Positions 27,897-36,416 of a stretch of DNA of 64,000 nucleotides are shown here, piece after piece. The DNA comes from Flavobacterium sp. 90 (GTDB taxonomy: Bacteria; Bacteroidota; Bacteroidia; Flavobacteriales; Flavobacteriaceae), in NCBI RefSeq assembly GCF_004339525.1, contig NZ_SMGE01000001.1:5022001-5086000 (forward strand), written 5' to 3'. How positions within the stretch are numbered: the stretch's first letter is position 1; each line of letters starts with the position of its first letter. The position numbers and the translations under genes are program-made. The notes beneath the pieces were generated by a model. That model was not told the origin of the DNA. It saw only the letters and a program-made list of their open reading frames with translations, and did not search any database.

Positions 27897-28544
27897 TTAT
27901 CCTTTGTTATTCATTGCAGAAAGCATACCACCATAAACACTGTTCAAGGAAGCAATGTTTGCAGTCATTGATTGCATTTGTTCTTTTAATTTAGAAGCAT
28001 TTTCAGCAATTTCGCTGTTTGCTTGTGCATTTCTTGAAGCACTTTCTAATTGTATTTTGTATAAGCTGTTTAATGATTCCATTTGCGCAGCAGCCATAGA
28101 CATTTCTTCAGCGTATTTCTTTTGTCCTGCGATAGAATCTACTGTTGGAGAAATTGCTTTTGCAGCTCCTTCGAAATTTTTGATAGAGTTTCCTAAACTT
28201 GACATTAATTCACCGTCAATTTTAGCTTCTCTCAACATCGTGTCTAATTTTTGAGACAACAATCCTTGAGCATCAGATGAATTTTCAACTTTGTCAGCTT
28301 TTTTTCTAGCTTGACCATTAGCTAATTCCGGGTAAACAAGAGTCCAGTCTAATTCATGATCTACTGGTTCGAAAGCAGAAAGAGCAAAGATTAACGCCTC
28401 AGTTACTAATCCCACAGAAAGCATCAATGTACCTGTTAATGGTCCAATTTCGAAGTGAGTAATTTTGAATAATGCTCCAATAATTACTACTGCCGCTCCC
28501 ATACCATAAGCGAAATTCATTGCTTTTTTACTTAATAATGCCAT
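27897..28544 (-). CDS. gldL: Gliding motility / type IX secretion motor protein GldL
   Basis: Inner-membrane protein of 215 residues, the normal GldL size. Two transmembrane helices lie at about residues 9-27 and 36-57. The functionally key Glu49 in TM2 (SVGLVTEALIFA) and Lys27 at the end of TM1 (GALFKITHFE) are present. A cytoplasmic helical tail with predicted coiled coils follows. GldL is the proton-conducting stator that turns GldM. It begins the pair, but no gldK lies upstream: the next 537 bp are non-coding repeats and then a DUF5107 gene. The pair may be a duplicate set or a relocated core. Confidence 0.95.
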   Translation of the reverse strand: MALLSKKAMNFAYGMGAAVVIIGALFKITHFEIGPLTGTLMLSVGLVTEALIFALSAFEPVDHELDWTLVYPELANGQARKKADKVENSSDAQGLLSQKLDTMLREAKIDGELMSSLGNSIKNFEGAAKAISPTVDSIAGQKKYAEEMSMAAAQMESLNSLYKIQLESASRNAQANSEIAENASKLKEQMQSMTANIASLNSVYGGMLSAMNNKG

Positions 28545-28758
28545 TTTTTTGTTTGTTTTAAAGTTTTTAAATTGTGTTTTTGGTTTAATAATAAAGTTTG
28601 ATCAGCATGCTAATTTTTGTTATATAATTAGTCATAATTCGCTATTTATTAAAAACATGCAAAAATACTTCGGCGATAAAATATCGTAAAACATGAAAGA
28701 GCATTAAAATATCAGATTAGGACATTTTTTTTGATGTAAAGTGCTGGAGTGTTGTATG

Positions 28759-28791
28759 ACCTTTGTCAAAGTTTAAAACTTTGACAAAGGT
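28759..28791. repeat. Perfect palindrome ACCTTTGTCAAAG
   Basis: Arms ACCTTTGTCAAAGTTT and AAACTTTGACAAAGGT. The same palindrome recurs at 57845-57877. Confidence 0.9.
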
Positions 28792-28818
28792 TCGCCATCA
28801 AAGTTATTCTGCGCAGTT

Positions 28819-28920
28819 TTGTCATCTCGACGAAGGAGAGATCACACAAGAAACTCCGTAACAAAAAGAATCAATCTTTATTGATTTACGAGTGTGATCT
28901 CTCCTTCGTCGAGATGACAA
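28819..28920. repeat. TTGTCATYTCGACG element with 29-bp inverted arms
   Basis: A perfect 29-bp inverted repeat (left 28819-28847, beginning TTGTCATCTCGACGAAGG; right 28892-28920) around a 44-bp centre. Related copies are at 46657, 57709, 57903/58954, 61351 and 61564. Confidence 0.9.
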
Positions 28921-28950
28921 GATTAAGCTTAATCATTGTAAACAAAATAA

Positions 28951-29003
28951 AAAAATCCGTTTTTATCCGCGTTTTCGGAAAGCGAATCCGTGTCATCCGT
29001 GTA
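28951..29003. repeat. ATCCGTTTTTATCCGCG repeat, copy 2
   Basis: Direct repeat of 26127-26180, with only a few differences (for example CGGAAAG for CGCAAAG). Together the copies bracket gldM-gldL. Confidence 0.85.
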
Positions 29004-29017
29004 CCATATTCATTTAC

Positions 29018-29056
29018 AAAAAAAGCCCCGACAAGTCTCTAAAACCTGTCGGGGCT
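29018..29056 (-). terminator. Strong terminator of the DUF5107 operon
   Basis: AGCCCCGACA pairs with TGTCGGGGCT. Read on the minus strand, the stem is followed by seven T residues, 26 bp after the DUF5107 stop codon. Confidence 0.85.
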
Positions 29057-29081
29057 AATTACTAACCACTAACCATTATTT

Positions 29082-32000
29082 TTAAACAGAAACCGATTCT
29101 TCATTTTTTAATAAAGACAAATGAATCGTAACTCCTGAATGACTTTTTTCTTCAGATAGAACAGTTGTAAAAGTTTCTTCTGCTTCAGCTTTTTTATCAA
29201 GACCCAAAAGCCCCAAACCTTGCATGTACAGACAGTGAATTTTATTACGTTTATCCAAATCATCCTCCCAAATCATAAGATCAGGTAATGAAACGGCGAA
29301 ATAATCAATCGTGACATGATCGTTTAGATGTTGTTGAGCATAAGCAACAAGCTTTTCGAAACGTTTATTAGCTTCAGAAATGTCGTTTAATTTTAAGAAA
29401 GCAAGACCTTGATAGAAAATTTTATCTGGTTGCTGATCGTTATAGAAAATCGCAGCGGTTGGTTCTTCTAATCCCTGAGTCGTTTTTTTCCACCAATTAT
29501 TAGCTTGTTCCTGATTGTTTTTTTTATCGAAAGCAACGCCTAACCAATAATGTGTATCATTTTCCTGTGCTCCCGGTAATTTTCCTTCGCCTAAATTATC
29601 AGGATAAGTTTGGGCTTGTTCCAGAAGTTCAATAGCTTCATCATAATTACCTTCGGAGATTTGTTGTTTTGCAATTTCAGTTAAACTAGTAAGATATTGC
29701 CCGCTTACTTTTCCTTCGCCGCCTTCCCACGGATGGAAAATTCGGTTTTGTAATAAAGTTAAAGCTTTGTCGTGTTTCCCTAAAAGATTGTACAAAGCCA
29801 CTCTTTCTAAGTAAACATCGTCACGCTGAATCACCAATTCCAAATGTTTCTCTAAGAAAGCCAATCTGAAAACCAAATCTCTGTTGAGACGTTTATACAA
29901 TTGATCCAATTCCATTAAAATTCTGGAATCTTGTAAATCCAATGAAAATGCTTTCTCTAAACTCGCAAGTGCTTTTTGTTCATTTTCTAGTTTATTGTAA
30001 TAGGCTAGAGCCAAATTACGATGCGCAGTCGGGAAACTATCATCTACAGATACAGATTGTTCCCAACAAGAAATGGCATCATCATAAAATTTAGAAGAAT
30101 ACCAAAAGTTTCCTAAATAGTACAAAGCTTTTGCATCATTGGTCTGTTTATTAATTACATTTTGAAGTACTATTGCCGCTTCAATCTGATTAGGGAAACA
30201 ATAATCCGGTTTTGCCTGAGATGCCATTTTGAAGCATTTTTCGGCTTGACCGAAATCATTTAATTTTTCATAAAAAGAACCCGCAAAATACCACGCCATT
30301 GGATAGGTGTTTTCATCTTGTAATCCTTCATTCAATAAACTCACAGCTTCCTGATACAAACCTGCAGCAGCATAATCTAACGCATACTCTATATAGGTAT
30401 GAATGTTGTTTCTAATGAGCGAATTAAAATACTTCAGATCTTTTTTGTCATTACTCAAAAGGTATTTTTCGAAAAGTAAGCCAAAATTGAAACAATCATT
30501 TTCCAGATAAATATTAGCGTGAAGCGATGCTTTTTTGTGCTGACCTAATTTTCTAAGAAATGCAACTTGCAAATGCAATGCTTTATGATCTTCGGTATTT
30601 TTAGAAATTGCTTTTTTAATGTGTGTCAAAGCCAATTCATAATCACCGTTTAATGCGTCAAGTTGCGCTACATAAAAGTAACCTTGATTTTGCCAAGCCG
30701 CATTCCACGTTGCTTTATAGAAAGCGTCGTAAGCTTCTTTGTTTTTATTTTGATATTTAAGACATAAACCTAAATTAAAATACGCTTCGCCATCATACGG
30801 ATTTGGGTTTCGTTGTGTCAAAGTTTTGATAGCCGTTCTAAAATAAGGTTCAGCTTCTGTAAATTTTGCTCTTCGCATCAACCATAATCCTATTGCATTA
30901 TTCGAACGAACGTCTCCGGCATCACGTTTTATAGCTTCTTTGTAATACGGAATCGGACTATAAGTTGCGTGTCTATATTGTTCTAAATGCTGTGCTGTCA
31001 GGAACAATTGTTCGTTGTTTTCAATATCTTCAGGTGCAAGTGCAGGTTTTGCAGCTTCAGGAATTTCAGCTTCATTTGGTCCTTCGTAAGCCCAATCTAC
31101 CAAAACTTTATCATCAGCATCAGTTACCGAAATCGACAAACCTTCTAAAGAAGCATTGTGATCAAAATCAATTGTTTCTTCGAATGAATTGTACGGTGAA
31201 GCATCGTATTGTTTTTGTAATAAAACCGTATCGTTGTTCTTTAACGTAACCGTTGTTTTAGGATAAACGCCTGTTGTATACGCTTTAATCACTAATTTAT
31301 TGTCGATATTTTCCAGATTGACCATTGCATTTTTGGTCGCATTTTTTACGATTCCTAAATCTCGATATGGCATAAAATACTGCGTAAAATCTTTTTGTTC
31401 ACCCGGCATAATCCACGTAAAATCAGGCTGATTATCCGTGTAAACGCCACACATCAATTCGATATATGGACCATCTTCATCGGTAAGGTTGCGATCCCAG
31501 GCGCGACCAAAATCGCCATGTCCCCAAGTCCATTGTTTTTTTCCGGGAGAAACATGATGATTGGCTACGTGAAGCAATCCGCCTTTTGAATCATTTTCGT
31601 ATCCGCCCACAAAATTATATTTAGACGCAATTGCCATATAAGAGGTTGGAACCGGAATATTTTTATAACGTGAAATATCAGTTCCGGGTGAATAATCGAC
31701 TTTATAATAGGTTCCTTTTGCAATTGGAAAAGACGAAACATCACGTTTACCGTGGTCAAAAACAGCGTTTACATCCGGTGGAAATACCGATTGATAATCG
31801 TCGTTTACTTTAACCGCAGGATTTGCCCACCATAAAAAAGTTTGCGGGAATGAAGTTCTATTGTACAATTGCGCTTTGATTTCTAAATATGCTTTATCAG
31901 GATATAATCTAAATCCCGCCATACCTTTAGTTCTAAACATACGTTCGACTTCGCTGCACCAAACTGTTGCGCTTCCATCTTCATGTTCTTCGATCGTAAA

Positions 32001-32396
32001 ATCTACCGGATCAAAAGTTGTTGGTCTGTGGTGTTGTGGCCAGTTAAATTCGATTCCGCCAGAAATCCACGGACCTGTAAGTCCTACCAATGCCGGTTTT
32101 ACAACTTGATTGTAATATACAAAATGGCGTTCTTTGGTTTTATCGTACGCCATATGTACACGTCCGCCAAGTTCAGGCAAAATCATTATTTTAACAAACT
32201 CATTTTCAAGATAAACGGCTTGATATTCTTTGTCGATTTTTTCGTCTGCGATTTTTTCAATAACCGGATAAGGATATACAGATCCGTTACTTCCCTGATA
32301 AACTCTTTTCTCAATAAATACAGGATTTTTTTCAGGTTTGCCCACCTCATAGGTTGGTAGGATTATTTTTTCCTTCCAAACATTTACTTTTTGCAT
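29082..32396 (-). CDS. DUF5107-TPR protein, cytoplasmic
   Basis: Large 1104-residue protein without a signal peptide, so predicted cytoplasmic. Residues about 1-400 form a DUF5107 domain whose pattern (ILPELGGRVHMAYDKT, GGIEFNWPQHHRPTTFDP, SATVWCSEVERMFRTKG, NRTSFPQTFLWWANPAV) suggests a carbohydrate-mutarotase-like beta supersandwich. From about residue 480 a long series of tetratricopeptide repeats follows (EAYFNLGLCLKYQNKNKEAY, FPTAHRNLALAYYNKL, FDKKNNQEQANNWWKKTTQG). The gene starts 18 bp after the MFS sugar porter and ends at a strong terminator. Its biochemical function is unknown; the context points to intracellular processing or sensing of an imported sugar or glycoside (inference). 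Confidence 0.85.
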   Translation of the reverse strand: MQKVNVWKEKIILPTYEVGKPEKNPVFIEKRVYQGSNGSVYPYPVIEKIADEKIDKEYQAVYLENEFVKIMILPELGGRVHMAYDKTKERHFVYYNQVVKPALVGLTGPWISGGIEFNWPQHHRPTTFDPVDFTIEEHEDGSATVWCSEVERMFRTKGMAGFRLYPDKAYLEIKAQLYNRTSFPQTFLWWANPAVKVNDDYQSVFPPDVNAVFDHGKRDVSSFPIAKGTYYKVDYSPGTDISRYKNIPVPTSYMAIASKYNFVGGYENDSKGGLLHVANHHVSPGKKQWTWGHGDFGRAWDRNLTDEDGPYIELMCGVYTDNQPDFTWIMPGEQKDFTQYFMPYRDLGIVKNATKNAMVNLENIDNKLVIKAYTTGVYPKTTVTLKNNDTVLLQKQYDASPYNSFEETIDFDHNASLEGLSISVTDADDKVLVDWAYEGPNEAEIPEAAKPALAPEDIENNEQLFLTAQHLEQYRHATYSPIPYYKEAIKRDAGDVRSNNAIGLWLMRRAKFTEAEPYFRTAIKTLTQRNPNPYDGEAYFNLGLCLKYQNKNKEAYDAFYKATWNAAWQNQGYFYVAQLDALNGDYELALTHIKKAISKNTEDHKALHLQVAFLRKLGQHKKASLHANIYLENDCFNFGLLFEKYLLSNDKKDLKYFNSLIRNNIHTYIEYALDYAAAGLYQEAVSLLNEGLQDENTYPMAWYFAGSFYEKLNDFGQAEKCFKMASQAKPDYCFPNQIEAAIVLQNVINKQTNDAKALYYLGNFWYSSKFYDDAISCWEQSVSVDDSFPTAHRNLALAYYNKLENEQKALASLEKAFSLDLQDSRILMELDQLYKRLNRDLVFRLAFLEKHLELVIQRDDVYLERVALYNLLGKHDKALTLLQNRIFHPWEGGEGKVSGQYLTSLTEIAKQQISEGNYDEAIELLEQAQTYPDNLGEGKLPGAQENDTHYWLGVAFDKKNNQEQANNWWKKTTQGLEEPTAAIFYNDQQPDKIFYQGLAFLKLNDISEANKRFEKLVAYAQQHLNDHVTIDYFAVSLPDLMIWEDDLDKRNKIHCLYMQGLGLLGLDKKAEAEETFTTVLSEEKSHSGVTIHLSLLKNEESVSV

Positions 32397-32414
32397 GATG
32401 TAATGAAATTTAAA

Positions 32415-33824
32415 TTATTGAATATTCTTTGATTTTTTATCAGAAACCATCAGTTCTTCAATCTCTTCAAGACTTTTGTTTTTGGTTTCAGGAAGTTTTT
32501 TAAATACAAACACAAATCCTAAGGCACAGATGATTCCGTAGATCCAGAAAGTTCCGGAAGTGCCTAAATATTCGTTGAAAATAGGGAAGGTTTGTACTAA
32601 AAGCGCAGAGGCAATCCAGAGCGCAAATGTCGCTACAGACATCGCAACACCACGGATTTTGTTCGGGAAAATTTCAGATAAAATAACCCACGTAATAGGA
32701 GCGAGGGACATGGCGTAAATAGCAATTGCTAACAATACCAGTAATAATAATGGGAAACCGGTAACATTGGTATAATAAAAATAACCCAATAAAGCATAAA
32801 TTACAGCAAGTGCTGCAGAACCAAAAAGCATTAGTTTTTTACGACCAATTTTGTCTACAGTTCCCATTGCAACCAACGTAAATACAAGATTAATACTTCC
32901 TGTAATAACAATATTCATGAACAAATCATTGATACTATAACCCGCCGAAACAAAGATTTCCTGAGCGTAGTTAAAAATAATATTGATTCCACACCATTGT
33001 TGGAAAGCAGCTAAAACAATCCCAATTGTTAGAATTGGTAAAGCTTTTTTATCCAATAACATTCTGAAATCAGTTTTCTCCGTTTCATCAGTGAAGGTTT
33101 CTTTGATTTTTGAGATTTCTTCTTTTCCGTAAGCTAATCCACCAATTTTTGTTAGTGTTGCTTCGGCTGTATCATTTTTTCCTTTTTTAGCCAAATATCT
33201 CGGGCTTTCAGGAATTAAAAACATTAGAATAAAGAATAAAATCGCAGGGAAAAATCCTGCCCAAAACATCCATCTCCAACCCGTTTGTCCGTTCCATGAA
33301 GCCAGAATCTGAGCGTGTGTATATCCTGTCGGAATAACTTCAGTAATCAACATATTGGTGATTTGCGCGGCAAGAATACCTATAACTACAGTAAGTTGGT
33401 TAATCGAAACGAAAAGTCCGCGGGTTTCTTGCGGAGCGATTTCTGCAATATATAAAGGTGAAATTGTCGACGCAATCCCAATTCCGATTCCGCCAATAAT
33501 ACGCCAGATAATAAATACTGTAAAAGTTTCTGAAGCTCCAGTGCCAAGCGCACATAAGGAAAATAATACTGCGGCAACAATCAACATTGGACGTCTTCCG
33601 TAGGTATCTGCCAGTTTTCCGGCAACGGCTGCTCCCGCAACACAGCCTACAAGTGCACTACTCATTGCCCAACCTTGTAAAGCCGGAGAATCTGAAATGC
33701 CAAAATAAATTTCGTAAAATGGTTTTGCACCACCTATTACAACCCAGTCGTAGCCAAAGAGTAAACCACCCAAGGCTGCGACAAGGCTAATTGATAGTAA
33801 AAAGGTATAATTATAATTTTTCAT
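32415..33824 (-). CDS. MFS sugar porter (XylE/GalP-like)
   Basis: Inner-membrane sugar:proton symporter of 469 residues with 12 predicted helices. Family motifs are clear: GGLLFGYDWVVIGG in TM1, the GRRP and GRKKL loop motifs, IPESPRYLAKKGK before the central loop, the FQQWCGINIIFNYA segment in TM7, and KLPETKNKSLEEIEE at the C-terminus. It lies 18 bp upstream of the DUF5107 gene and 128 bp downstream of the AraC regulator on the same strand. The sugar is not certain; the divergent galM suggests a hexose such as galactose, xylose or glucose. Confidence 0.92.
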   Translation of the reverse strand: MKNYNYTFLLSISLVAALGGLLFGYDWVVIGGAKPFYEIYFGISDSPALQGWAMSSALVGCVAGAAVAGKLADTYGRRPMLIVAAVLFSLCALGTGASETFTVFIIWRIIGGIGIGIASTISPLYIAEIAPQETRGLFVSINQLTVVIGILAAQITNMLITEVIPTGYTHAQILASWNGQTGWRWMFWAGFFPAILFFILMFLIPESPRYLAKKGKNDTAEATLTKIGGLAYGKEEISKIKETFTDETEKTDFRMLLDKKALPILTIGIVLAAFQQWCGINIIFNYAQEIFVSAGYSINDLFMNIVITGSINLVFTLVAMGTVDKIGRKKLMLFGSAALAVIYALLGYFYYTNVTGFPLLLLVLLAIAIYAMSLAPITWVILSEIFPNKIRGVAMSVATFALWIASALLVQTFPIFNEYLGTSGTFWIYGIICALGFVFVFKKLPETKNKSLEEIEELMVSDKKSKNIQ

Positions 33825-33952
33825 AAAAAGGTTTTAATAGCTTTTGTAAAATTAGCAGAATAGGAACCTTTGATTTATGGATGATTTTTTTGAATAGATG
33901 GACTATAATCTGATTTTTGAACGATGTTTGCTAAAATACGAAAACAATTGCG

Positions 33953-34861
33953 TTACTGCTTGTATTCCGTGCGATATTGTATGGGCGAAGTACTCATTAT
34001 TTTTTTGAATAAACGCGAGAAATACAACGGATCATTAAACCCCAAAGCAAAGCTTATTTCTTTAATACTCATCGTAGTAAAGCTGAGATACTGGCAGGCT
34101 TTCTGCATTTTTAAATAGTTAAAATAATGTATTGGCGAATAGCCCGTTTGCTTCTTAAACAAGGTGAAAAAGTGAGAAGACGAGTAATTAAAATAAGCTG
34201 CGACATCATTGATTTTTAAAGATAAATCCAAATGCTTTTTCATATAATCAATTGCAGACTCAATAGTATTATCCTCTGAAAATTGCCTGTTTTTTTTGAT
34301 GAAAAATCGCTCATATAAAAAAGCATTCAATAATTGCCATAACGAGAGATTCGCATACTCGAGATTACTAGCACTATAACCATCTTCCATAACATCAAGT
34401 ATGTTTTCAAAAAGTTCGATACGCCTTTCTTCCAGCGATAATTGTGGCGCTGTGTCCGGAAATTCCGTGATGAATTTTTCGTAGAAATGTGGCGCTTGCG
34501 GTCCTGTAAAATGAATCCAGTAAATACTCCACGGATTTTGTTTTAATGCATAATAATCATGCGCAACTTCCGGAGGTATTATATAAAAGGTATTCGCTTT
34601 GAGCGTTATGGTTTTGTTTTCTTTGCTAATAATGCCTTCACCTTTGTAACAATAAATCAGGATATATTGTTTGCTTCCATGTTTTCGTTTCATCGAATGG
34701 TGGCTTGCATTTGGGAAAACACCAATATCTGTAAAGTACAAACTGGCAATAAGCGCATTTTTTTTAATGCTCGAAAGAATGTTTTTAGGAATCACAATCA
34801 TACGTTGTCCTAAAAAACCTTCTCTAACTTTTATTTTTTCCTTTTGTGATGAATTCTTCAT
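33953..34861 (-). CDS. AraC family transcriptional regulator
   Basis: Cytoplasmic 302-residue regulator. The N-terminal half is an AraC-type cupin sensing domain (YILIYCYKGEGIISKENK, FYIIPPEVAHDYYAL, WSIYWIHFTGP). The C-terminal 100 residues hold two helix-turn-helix units (LSLKINDVAAYFNYSSSHF, SIKEISFALGFNDPLYFSRL). It precedes the sugar porter on the same strand and is divergent from galM across a 138-bp gap, so it probably controls both directions in response to the imported sugar. Confidence 0.93.
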   Translation of the reverse strand: MKNSSQKEKIKVREGFLGQRMIVIPKNILSSIKKNALIASLYFTDIGVFPNASHHSMKRKHGSKQYILIYCYKGEGIISKENKTITLKANTFYIIPPEVAHDYYALKQNPWSIYWIHFTGPQAPHFYEKFITEFPDTAPQLSLEERRIELFENILDVMEDGYSASNLEYANLSLWQLLNAFLYERFFIKKNRQFSEDNTIESAIDYMKKHLDLSLKINDVAAYFNYSSSHFFTLFKKQTGYSPIHYFNYLKMQKACQYLSFTTMSIKEISFALGFNDPLYFSRLFKKIMSTSPIQYRTEYKQ

Positions 34862-34999
34862 TTCCCGTTTTGCTAATTTTCAAATATCGTAATTTAATCC
34901 ATGTTTTTAAAAAAAATGTCCATTTTGATGATAATAATCGAAACTACATTTGAAATATTAGAATAACACAGATGTTTTCAATCCTTTTTTAAAAACAAT

Positions 35000-36031
35000 A
35001 TGAATCCTATTAATAAGATTGTATGCGAACCTTTTGGAGTTTGTAATGGCAAAGAAATCTTTATATTCCGAATCGCAAATGTTCATGGAAACTATGTCGA
35101 GCTCCTTAATTATGGAGCCATAGTAAAATCCATAGTGGTGCCGGACAAAAACGGAATTAAAGAAAATGTAGTTTTAGGATTTCCGACTCTTGAAGGCTAT
35201 CTAAAAGATAAATCTTATATAGGTGCAACGGTTGGGCGTTTTGCAAACAGAATCAATAATGCCGAATTTTCGATCGGAAATAAAACTTTTCATCTTGATA
35301 AAAACGATGGTAAAAACAATAATCATAGCGGTTCGGCTGGATTTAATGACAAGGTTTTTGATTTTGTTATTGAAGATGATGCTGTAATTTTTATTTTAGA
35401 AAATGAAAATGGAGACGGTGGTTTTCCCGGTAATTTAAATACTAAAGTGATTTATAATTGGACGGATAAAAACGAACTCAAAATTGAATTTTTGGCTGTA
35501 GCCGATGAATCAACTCCGCTGAATTTTACGAATCATTCTTATTTTAATTTATCGGCTTGTGCCGAAAAAATAATTCAACATAAACTCAATATTCAGGCAA
35601 CAAAAATTCTCGAAAGTACAGAAGATTATATTCCGACAGGAAAAATTATACCAGCAGATAACTATTTGTTTTTTAATTATAAACTGACAGATGTAATGCA
35701 AAATAACGGACTGAATATCTATTATATTTTTGATCGAATTTCATCCAATGAAAATGCTGTTTGTGAATTATTCGAAGAAAAATCAGGACGATTAATGCGC
35801 GTTTATACGTCTTATCCGGGCGTACAATTGTATACGGGAGATTATTTAAACAGCGCAATAATCGGCGAACATTCGAAGCATTATGAACCTTTTGACGGAC
35901 TTTGTTTAGAATGCCAATATTATCCGGATAGTCCGAATCATGCTCATTTTCCGAATACAATTTTTGAAGCCGGACAAGTTTATAACGAAACGATTACGTA
36001 TGCTTTTGATGTTGTAATTCTTGAAAATTAG
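35000..36031 (+). CDS. galM: Aldose 1-epimerase (galactose mutarotase)
   Basis: Cytoplasmic 343-residue mutarotase interconverting alpha and beta anomers of hexoses. No signal peptide is visible. Family landmarks include NYGAIVKSIVVPDKNG, GATVGRFANRINNAEFS, the catalytic His region TNHSYFNLS, PTGKIIPADN and the C-terminal GLCLECQYYPDSPNHAHFPN (catalytic Glu in LECQ). It is divergent from the AraC regulator and 385 bp before the GH97 gene, fitting use of hexose released by that enzyme. Confidence 0.93.
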   Translation: MNPINKIVCEPFGVCNGKEIFIFRIANVHGNYVELLNYGAIVKSIVVPDKNGIKENVVLGFPTLEGYLKDKSYIGATVGRFANRINNAEFSIGNKTFHLDKNDGKNNNHSGSAGFNDKVFDFVIEDDAVIFILENENGDGGFPGNLNTKVIYNWTDKNELKIEFLAVADESTPLNFTNHSYFNLSACAEKIIQHKLNIQATKILESTEDYIPTGKIIPADNYLFFNYKLTDVMQNNGLNIYYIFDRISSNENAVCELFEEKSGRLMRVYTSYPGVQLYTGDYLNSAIIGEHSKHYEPFDGLCLECQYYPDSPNHAHFPNTIFEAGQVYNETITYAFDVVILEN

Positions 36032-36040
36032 AAAAAAATA

Positions 36041-36376
36041 TGCCACAGATTATTATGATTAAAAGGATTTTTTTTTAGCCACGAATTGCACAAATTTTCA
36101 CTAATTAATTCGTGCTCATTCGTGAAATTCGTGGCTAAAGACTTTGTTAAAAATATATGTTTTCGGTAAAAATTTTTGCCACAGATTATTATGATTAAAA
36201 GGATTTTTTTTTAGCTACGAATTGCACAAATTTTCACTAATTAATTCGTGATCATCCGTGGCTAAAAACTTTGTTACACATTATAAAGATTAAAATAATT
36301 TTTTAATCACAAATTGCGCAAATTTTCATAAAGAAATTCGTGTTCATTCGTGAAATTCGTGGCTAAAAATCTTTAC
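36041..36376. repeat. Three tandem units of a CCACAGATTA...CGTGGCTAAA repeat
   Basis: Units begin near 36041, 36177 and 36275. Units 1 and 2 share GCCACAGATTATTATGATTA and AATTGCACAAATTTTCACTA with only scattered changes; unit 3 is diverged. Each unit carries a CACGAATT / AATTCGTG inverted element. The array fills the gap between galM and the GH97 gene, leaving only about 40 bp for a GH97 leader. Single relatives are near 1-60, 2800-3030 and 51340-51410. Confidence 0.85.
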
Positions 36377-36416
36377 TAACCAATAAAATTGAACTATCAC
36401 CTCTAAATTATATATA

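Larger units (their letters stand above)
28545..29081. other. Intergenic region upstream of gldL
   Basis: No gene and no trace of gldK is seen. It contains a perfect 33-bp palindrome, a 102-bp element with 29-bp inverted arms, the second ATCCGTTTTTATCCGCG repeat copy (28951-29003) and the terminator of the DUF5107 gene. The gldL promoter must lie within about 28545-28750; a TATTTTTG match on the minus strand near 28660 is a possible -7 element. Confidence 0.65.

Noticed and set aside
28545..29081. Remnant of gldK upstream of gldL
   Set aside because: Both strands were read; only repeats and a terminator were found, with no gldK-like protein fragments.
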